DNA of 64,000 nucleotides from Flavobacterium succinicans LMG 10402 (GTDB lineage: Bacteria; Bacteroidota; Bacteroidia; Flavobacteriales; Flavobacteriaceae). The DNA lies in NCBI RefSeq assembly GCF_000611675.1, contig NZ_JATV01000017.1:1-64000 (forward strand), read 5' to 3'. Both the position numbers and the translations under genes were made by a program. Shown here piece after piece: positions 60,313 to 64,000 of the stretch; positions within the stretch are counted from its first letter, which is position 1; every line of letters starts with the position of its first letter. The notes under the pieces were generated by a model. The model did no database searches. It saw nothing but the letters and a program-made list of their open reading frames with translations, and was not told the origin of the DNA.

Positions 60313-60939
60313 TTATTTTAGAGTTGAAACCACATCTAAAACGGCATTCGCAATCTTAGTTTGTTCTACTTTATCGGTCAGGGTGCGTTTGTCATTTTCA
60401 TTAGTCAAATAACCTAATTCAATCAAAACACCAGGAACTGTAGCTTTCTTTAACACCATAAAAGGAGCGTTTTTTATGATAGTATTGCCTTTTAAAGCGG
60501 TTTGCTGTGTCAATCTTGCGTTAAGTTGTGTTGCAATTTCTTTAGATTGTTGAGCCGTGGCAGGATTTTGTTCGTTGATAAAAAATTCCAATCCAGATTT
60601 TTGACTTGTAGCGTTAGCATTAACATGCAATGAAATGAATAAATCAGGTTGTATGCTATTGATAAGAGCTGCACGAGAATGCAACTCCACGAATTCGTCC
60701 TCATTTCTAGTAAAATGTAAAACAATAGCTTGATTGGTATTCTGTTCTTTGATTTTATTAGCAATTTGAGCAACGATTTCTTTCTCGATAGCAGCGTCAT
60801 TTTTTGCGCCAAAATCATGTCCGCCATGACCAGCATCGATAACTACGTGGATGGTTTTAGAAGGTTTAAATGCAGGCGAAATAAATGCTAAGGAAGCACA
60901 AGCTAAAAAGCCAATACCAATTTTTGAATACAATTTCAT
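60313..60939 (-). CDS. N-acetylmuramoyl-L-alanine amidase (Amidase_3)
   Basis: 208 residues with an N-terminal signal peptide or anchor (KIGIGFLACASLAFISPAF). Amidase_3 zinc site: VVIDAGHGGHDFGA (His), a Glu in AAIEKEIVAQIANKI, LFISLHVNAN (His) and the catalytic Glu in GVLIELGYLTNENDK. It cleaves the amide bond between MurNAc and the stem peptide, acting in the periplasm in cell separation or remodelling. Small for an AmiC, with no extra targeting domain, so localisation depends on the enzyme itself. Monocistronic. Confidence 0.9.
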   Translation of the reverse strand: MKLYSKIGIGFLACASLAFISPAFKPSKTIHVVIDAGHGGHDFGAKNDAAIEKEIVAQIANKIKEQNTNQAIVLHFTRNEDEFVELHSRAALINSIQPDLFISLHVNANATSQKSGLEFFINEQNPATAQQSKEIATQLNARLTQQTALKGNTIIKNAPFMVLKKATVPGVLIELGYLTNENDKRTLTDKVEQTKIANAVLDVVSTLK

Positions 60940-61035
60940 ACTATAATGTTTTAAAAGTTACTAATGAAGTTTTAAAAAGCATTGCTTTTCAGAGATGTAT
61001 TTATAACGCTATATTTTATGATTTTAGTATAATTA

Positions 61036-62484
61036 CTATAAAGATTGTAATAATCCTTCAGGAATCGTTTCTAAATACATGTCGTTTCTAAAGCCTTTGA
61101 TAGATTTTGAATCTTTGAAATATTCAAATGTTTTGCCTTTTGTTGTAGGAACACCTTTGGCAGTACCTGTAATTTTTCCGATGGCTAATTTTAATAAGGG
61201 TTCATCCACATCACCCAAAACACCAAAAGTACTGATGGTTTCTTTGAGTTCAAAAGTAGGCGTCAAACCACTTTGATAATCGCCAAATCCGTTCGCATTT
61301 ACAATTTTAAGTACCAACGGTTGCATAGCGTATTTATGGGATTTGTTTACGTTTTCTTTTTCAAAAGTTGGAGAATCATACAGCGTGATGGAACCCACAT
61401 TTTTACCTGTCGTCACATCTCCAATTTGAACCACATCGATAAAAGGCTTTAAACCATTAATCACCAATTCACTTGCTGAAGCGGTACTTTTTGTCGTTAG
61501 TACATAGATTTTTTTTAATTTTAAACTATTGATTGGGGTAGAGCCAATTTTATCCGTGAAAAAGTTTTTCAATGCTTCAGGATTATTGGTGTTAAAATAA
61601 GCTTCTATCTTTTCGTTCCATTGTTGTTTGGCAAACACTTTCCCTGTTAAGTCTCCTGTAATCATGCTTGCTAAACGCGTAGCTGTTTGTACTGATCCTC
61701 CTCCGTTGTAGCGCAAATCCAGTACTAATTCGGTAACACCTGCCGATTTTAAACTTCCAAAAGCGTCGTTGAGTTGGGTGTCATAATTAGCAAAAAAGCC
61801 ATTGTACATCAAATACCCTATTTTTTTTCCTCCTGTTTCTATTACTTTATTGATTAAAATCGGATTTTCATTCAAAGTGGTTTTCGTTAAAGCAACTGAT
61901 TTGCCATTACTAACAATAGTAGTTCCATTATAATCTGCTAAATTCAAAGTATAACTTTCGGCATTTAACAATAAAGTTTGATAGTTGCTTACTGTTAATT
62001 GCGTTCCATTAACTCCTGTAAACATATCACCACGTTTAATGGCTTTGGTAGCAGCATCGGATCCTGGAATGATATAACGAACATATCCAAAAATTTCGGT
62101 GGTACTTCCAGGTTTATAACTTAAACCAAAATCAACACCATCATTTTTGGTAGTACCTTGAAAGGATTGTTCTAAAGCTTCGTAATCATCCACAATCCAG
62201 CTGAAACGGTCCGTATTTTTGTCTACACGCAAGGCCTCAAATAAGCTTTCCGGAGTGCTGTATCCGCTTAGGAAGGTGTTTAACTCGGCTTGATTTTTAA
62301 ATTTGTTGTCCGCTAAATTAGGAACGCTACTTTGCCACAAATAATATTGGTTCATGCCTTTCCATATAAAGTTCTGAATTTCCAGACCTTTGGGTGCAGC
62401 GATATCGTCATCATCTTTTTGACAGCTCTGAAAAAGGAAAAGGCTTGTAACTAAAAGCAGGACAATTTTATAGGTTGTTTTCAT
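61036..62484 (-). CDS. S41 family C-terminal-processing peptidase, lipoprotein
   Basis: 482 residues. Signal with lipobox FQSC (MKTTYKIVLLLVTSLFLFQSC cut for length). Order: a helical N-terminal domain (FIWKGMNQYYLW), a PDZ domain (YVRYIIPGSDAATKAIKRGDMFTGVNG, shown in part), and the S41 protease core (LVLDLRYNGGGSVQTATRLAS; KIYVLTTKSTASASELVING with the catalytic Ser; VTTGKNVGSITL with the Lys). It resembles CtpA/Tsp proteases anchored to the outer or inner membrane, but its substrate is unknown. It is divergent from the sigma factor gene, 123 bp away. Confidence 0.88.
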   Translation of the reverse strand: MKTTYKIVLLLVTSLFLFQSCQKDDDDIAAPKGLEIQNFIWKGMNQYYLWQSSVPNLADNKFKNQAELNTFLSGYSTPESLFEALRVDKNTDRFSWIVDDYEALEQSFQGTTKNDGVDFGLSYKPGSTTEIFGYVRYIIPGSDAATKAIKRGDMFTGVNGTQLTVSNYQTLLLNAESYTLNLADYNGTTIVSNGKSVALTKTTLNENPILINKVIETGGKKIGYLMYNGFFANYDTQLNDAFGSLKSAGVTELVLDLRYNGGGSVQTATRLASMITGDLTGKVFAKQQWNEKIEAYFNTNNPEALKNFFTDKIGSTPINSLKLKKIYVLTTKSTASASELVINGLKPFIDVVQIGDVTTGKNVGSITLYDSPTFEKENVNKSHKYAMQPLVLKIVNANGFGDYQSGLTPTFELKETISTFGVLGDVDEPLLKLAIGKITGTAKGVPTTKGKTFEYFKDSKSIKGFRNDMYLETIPEGLLQSL

Positions 62485-62607
62485 ATTGAGGTTAGGTCTA
62501 TTTAGTTTTTGTAAAAATACTAACTTTAAAATTATTTTTTTATTGTTTGTAACAAAAATAATTGTGGTTCGTCTTGCTTATATGAACCGCTAGAAACAAC
62601 CATTAGA

Positions 62608-63117
62608 ATGAACCAAAATGAGTTTGTACAATTGATTACTCCTTTCAAAGACAAGGTCTTTCGATTGGCCAAACGATTACTCGTGAGTACCGAGGAGGCG
62701 GAAGATGCTACGCAAGAGGTTTTGGTAAAGTTGTGGAATAAAAACGAAAGTTTGTCTGATTATGGCAGTGTAGAAGCCTTGGCAATGACCATGACTAAGA
62801 ATCATTGTTTGGATCAGTTGAAAGCCAAACGTTCTAGTAATTTGAGAATTGTACATAATAATTACACGGATCGCGAACCAAGTTTACAGCAAAAAGTAGA
62901 AGATAATGATAGTTTGAATTGGGTGGCTAAAATAATTGATCAATTGCCAGAACAGCAGCGCATAATTATCCAATTGCGAGAAGTGGAGCAATATGAGTTT
63001 GAAGAAATCGCCAAATTATTAGAAATGAATGAAACCGCCATTCGCGTGGCACTCTCTAGAGCTAGAAAAACCATCAGAGAGCATATGTTAAAAACACACC
63101 GTTATGGAACTGTATAA
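62608..63117 (+). CDS. ECF-type RNA polymerase sigma factor
   Basis: 169 residues. Region 2: FKDKVFRLAKRLLVSTEEAEDATQEVLVKLW with the conserved DATQEV; region 4: LPEQQRIIIQLREVEQYEFEEIAKLLEMNETAIRVALSRARKTIRE (quoted in pieces: EEIAKLLEMNETAIRVALSR). No other domains. The 14-nt overlap with the next gene, a single-pass membrane protein, suggests a sigma/anti-sigma pair. Target genes would include the downstream DUF4252 protein, by analogy with similar clusters. Confidence 0.92.
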   Translation: MNQNEFVQLITPFKDKVFRLAKRLLVSTEEAEDATQEVLVKLWNKNESLSDYGSVEALAMTMTKNHCLDQLKAKRSSNLRIVHNNYTDREPSLQQKVEDNDSLNWVAKIIDQLPEQQRIIIQLREVEQYEFEEIAKLLEMNETAIRVALSRARKTIREHMLKTHRYGTV

Positions 63118-63571
63118 AATAGAAGCACTTTTAGAAAAATACTTTCAAGGAGAAACCAGTATTGCCGAGGAAAAAGAGTTGACGAATTATTTTTCTTCAT
63201 CAAATGTTGCGCAGCATTTAGAGCAATATCAGCCCTTATTTGGCTACTTCTCCTTAGCCAAAGCAGAAACAACTCGACAAGTGGTGTCAGAATTGTCTAC
63301 AAAAAAGACTTATTTTGCACCATCAGCTTGGTGGTCTTTAGCGGCTTCGGTTGTGATTTTGTTTGGAATAGGAATGTATGTTTACACCACCAATGCAACA
63401 AAAAATAGTGTGGCCTCCAACGAATTAGGGACTTATGATACACCCGAAGAAGCGTTTAGAGAAACCCAAAAAGCACTAGCCCTGTTGTCAGGTCACGTAA
63501 ACACCGGCATAGAAAGTGTGCAGGTCATTCAGGAATACAATGAATCAAAAGGAAAAGTTTTTAATCAATAA
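63104..63571 (+). CDS. Single-pass membrane protein, probable anti-sigma factor
   Basis: 155 residues. Cytoplasmic N-terminal part of ~80 residues (MELYKIEALLEKYFQGETSI, AEEKELTNYFSSSNV) with helical pattern, then one transmembrane segment (SAWWSLAASVVILFGIGMYVY), and a periplasmic tail of ~55 residues. Topology and overlap with the ECF sigma gene fit an anti-sigma factor, though no zinc-binding ASD motif is present. The start overlaps the sigma factor's end by 14 nt, indicating coupled translation. Confidence 0.75.
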   Translation: MELYKIEALLEKYFQGETSIAEEKELTNYFSSSNVAQHLEQYQPLFGYFSLAKAETTRQVVSELSTKKTYFAPSAWWSLAASVVILFGIGMYVYTTNATKNSVASNELGTYDTPEEAFRETQKALALLSGHVNTGIESVQVIQEYNESKGKVFNQ

Positions 63572-63584
63572 ATCAAAAAACAAC

Positions 63585-64000
63585 ATGAAATCAACAGTTA
63601 TAATCAGTAACAAAACTCGTTTTATTTCAATAACGAAAAAAGTATTTTTAGCTTTAGTATTTTTACTAGTCGCTAACCCCATTTTTGCTCAAGGTGCCTT
63701 CGATAAATTTGATGGCCAAGACGATGTCACTTCGGTGATTGTTAACAAAAAAATGTTCGAAATGATGAGCAAAGTCAAAGTCGATGCCTCTGATAAAGAA
63801 ATGCAACAATATCATCATTTGATAAAAAAATTAGACAATTTAAAAGTGTTCACCACCAAAAGTGCTCGTGTAGAAGCTGAAATGAAAGCCACTGCTGAAC
63901 GCTATATGAAAACGGCTAATTTAGAAGAGCTAATGCGTGTAAATGACCACGGCAGAAGTATTAAAATATTAGTGAAATCAGGCGCTAAAGACACTCAAAT
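63585..64000 (+). CDS. DUF4252 exported protein, 3' truncated by window end
   Basis: Starts at ATG 63585 (MKSTVIISNKTRF) and is still open at base 64000; 138 residues are visible. The N-terminal region holds a hydrophobic signal (KVFLALVFLLVANPIFAQ). The rest resembles DUF4252 proteins: FDKFDGQDDVTSVIVNKKMFEM, then LIKKLDNLKVFTTKSARVEAEM (shown in part) and a predicted two-layer alpha/beta repeat. Function unknown. Third gene of the ECF sigma operon, 13 nt after the previous stop. Confidence 0.82.
   Translation, partial: MKSTVIISNKTRFISITKKVFLALVFLLVANPIFAQGAFDKFDGQDDVTSVIVNKKMFEMMSKVKVDASDKEMQQYHHLIKKLDNLKVFTTKSARVEAEMKATAERYMKTANLEELMRVNDHGRSIKILVKSGAKDTQ

Overview
The window is AT-rich chromosomal DNA from a member of the Bacteroidota, most likely Flavobacterium or a close relative in the Flavobacteriaceae. 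The grounds are: surface proteins carrying type IX secretion (T9SS) sorting domains of both types, SprB-type repeats, SusC/SusD pairs, promoters of the Flavobacterium form TTTG-N18/19-TAnnTTTG, A-rich leaders without Shine-Dalgarno sequences, and several families of short intergenic repeats typical of flavobacterial genomes. No rRNA, prophage or CRISPR array is present. Two near-identical tRNA-Thr genes lie at about 22.0-22.3 kb.

Layout. 1-7.8 kb: 3' end of a giant Ig-like repeat adhesin with a T9SS type B end. 7.9-11 kb: envelope operon kdsD-tatC-AhpD-like-lptB. 11-23.3 kb: housekeeping genes (recQ, a COG2509 flavoprotein, an M20D peptidase, exported MsrA/MsrB, idi, queD, manA, tRNA-Thr x2, a beta-barrel protein). 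23.4-29.4 kb: a second large adhesin (cadherin, SprB and MBG repeats, T9SS type A end) split by a frameshift inside a repeat. 29.6-31.6 kb: a tail-collar-domain protein, a pseudouridine synthase and trmL.

32.5-41.5 kb is a vitamin B12 locus: a btuF-btuC-btuD-like uptake operon faces cobU, a fused bluB-cobT, cobS and cobC. With btuB and a BtuG-like lipoprotein under a cobalamin riboswitch at 57.0-60.2 kb, the cell appears able to capture corrinoids, make its own lower ligand and rebuild the nucleotide loop. No corrin-ring synthesis genes are seen. Two accessory insertions interrupt the locus: a GxxExxY gene flanked by MITE-like repeats between btuD and btuC, and a REP array plus RAYT-type transposase between cobT and cobS, the transposase overlapping cobS by ATGA. 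A small toxin-antitoxin pair follows.

42.6-56.9 kb is a polysaccharide utilisation locus: susC, susD, a LamG lipoprotein, a PF10091/GH144-like enzyme and a GH3 enzyme in one direction, a two-component-propeller/LuxR regulator upstream and a GH43 enzyme downstream. A beta-1,2-glucan-type substrate is a reasonable guess from GH144 plus GH3. 60.3-64 kb carries an amidase, an S41 peptidase lipoprotein and an ECF sigma / membrane protein / DUF4252 operon cut by the window end.

The most interesting material is the B12 locus with its two insertions and gene fusion, the frameshifted adhesin, and the families of structured intergenic repeats.
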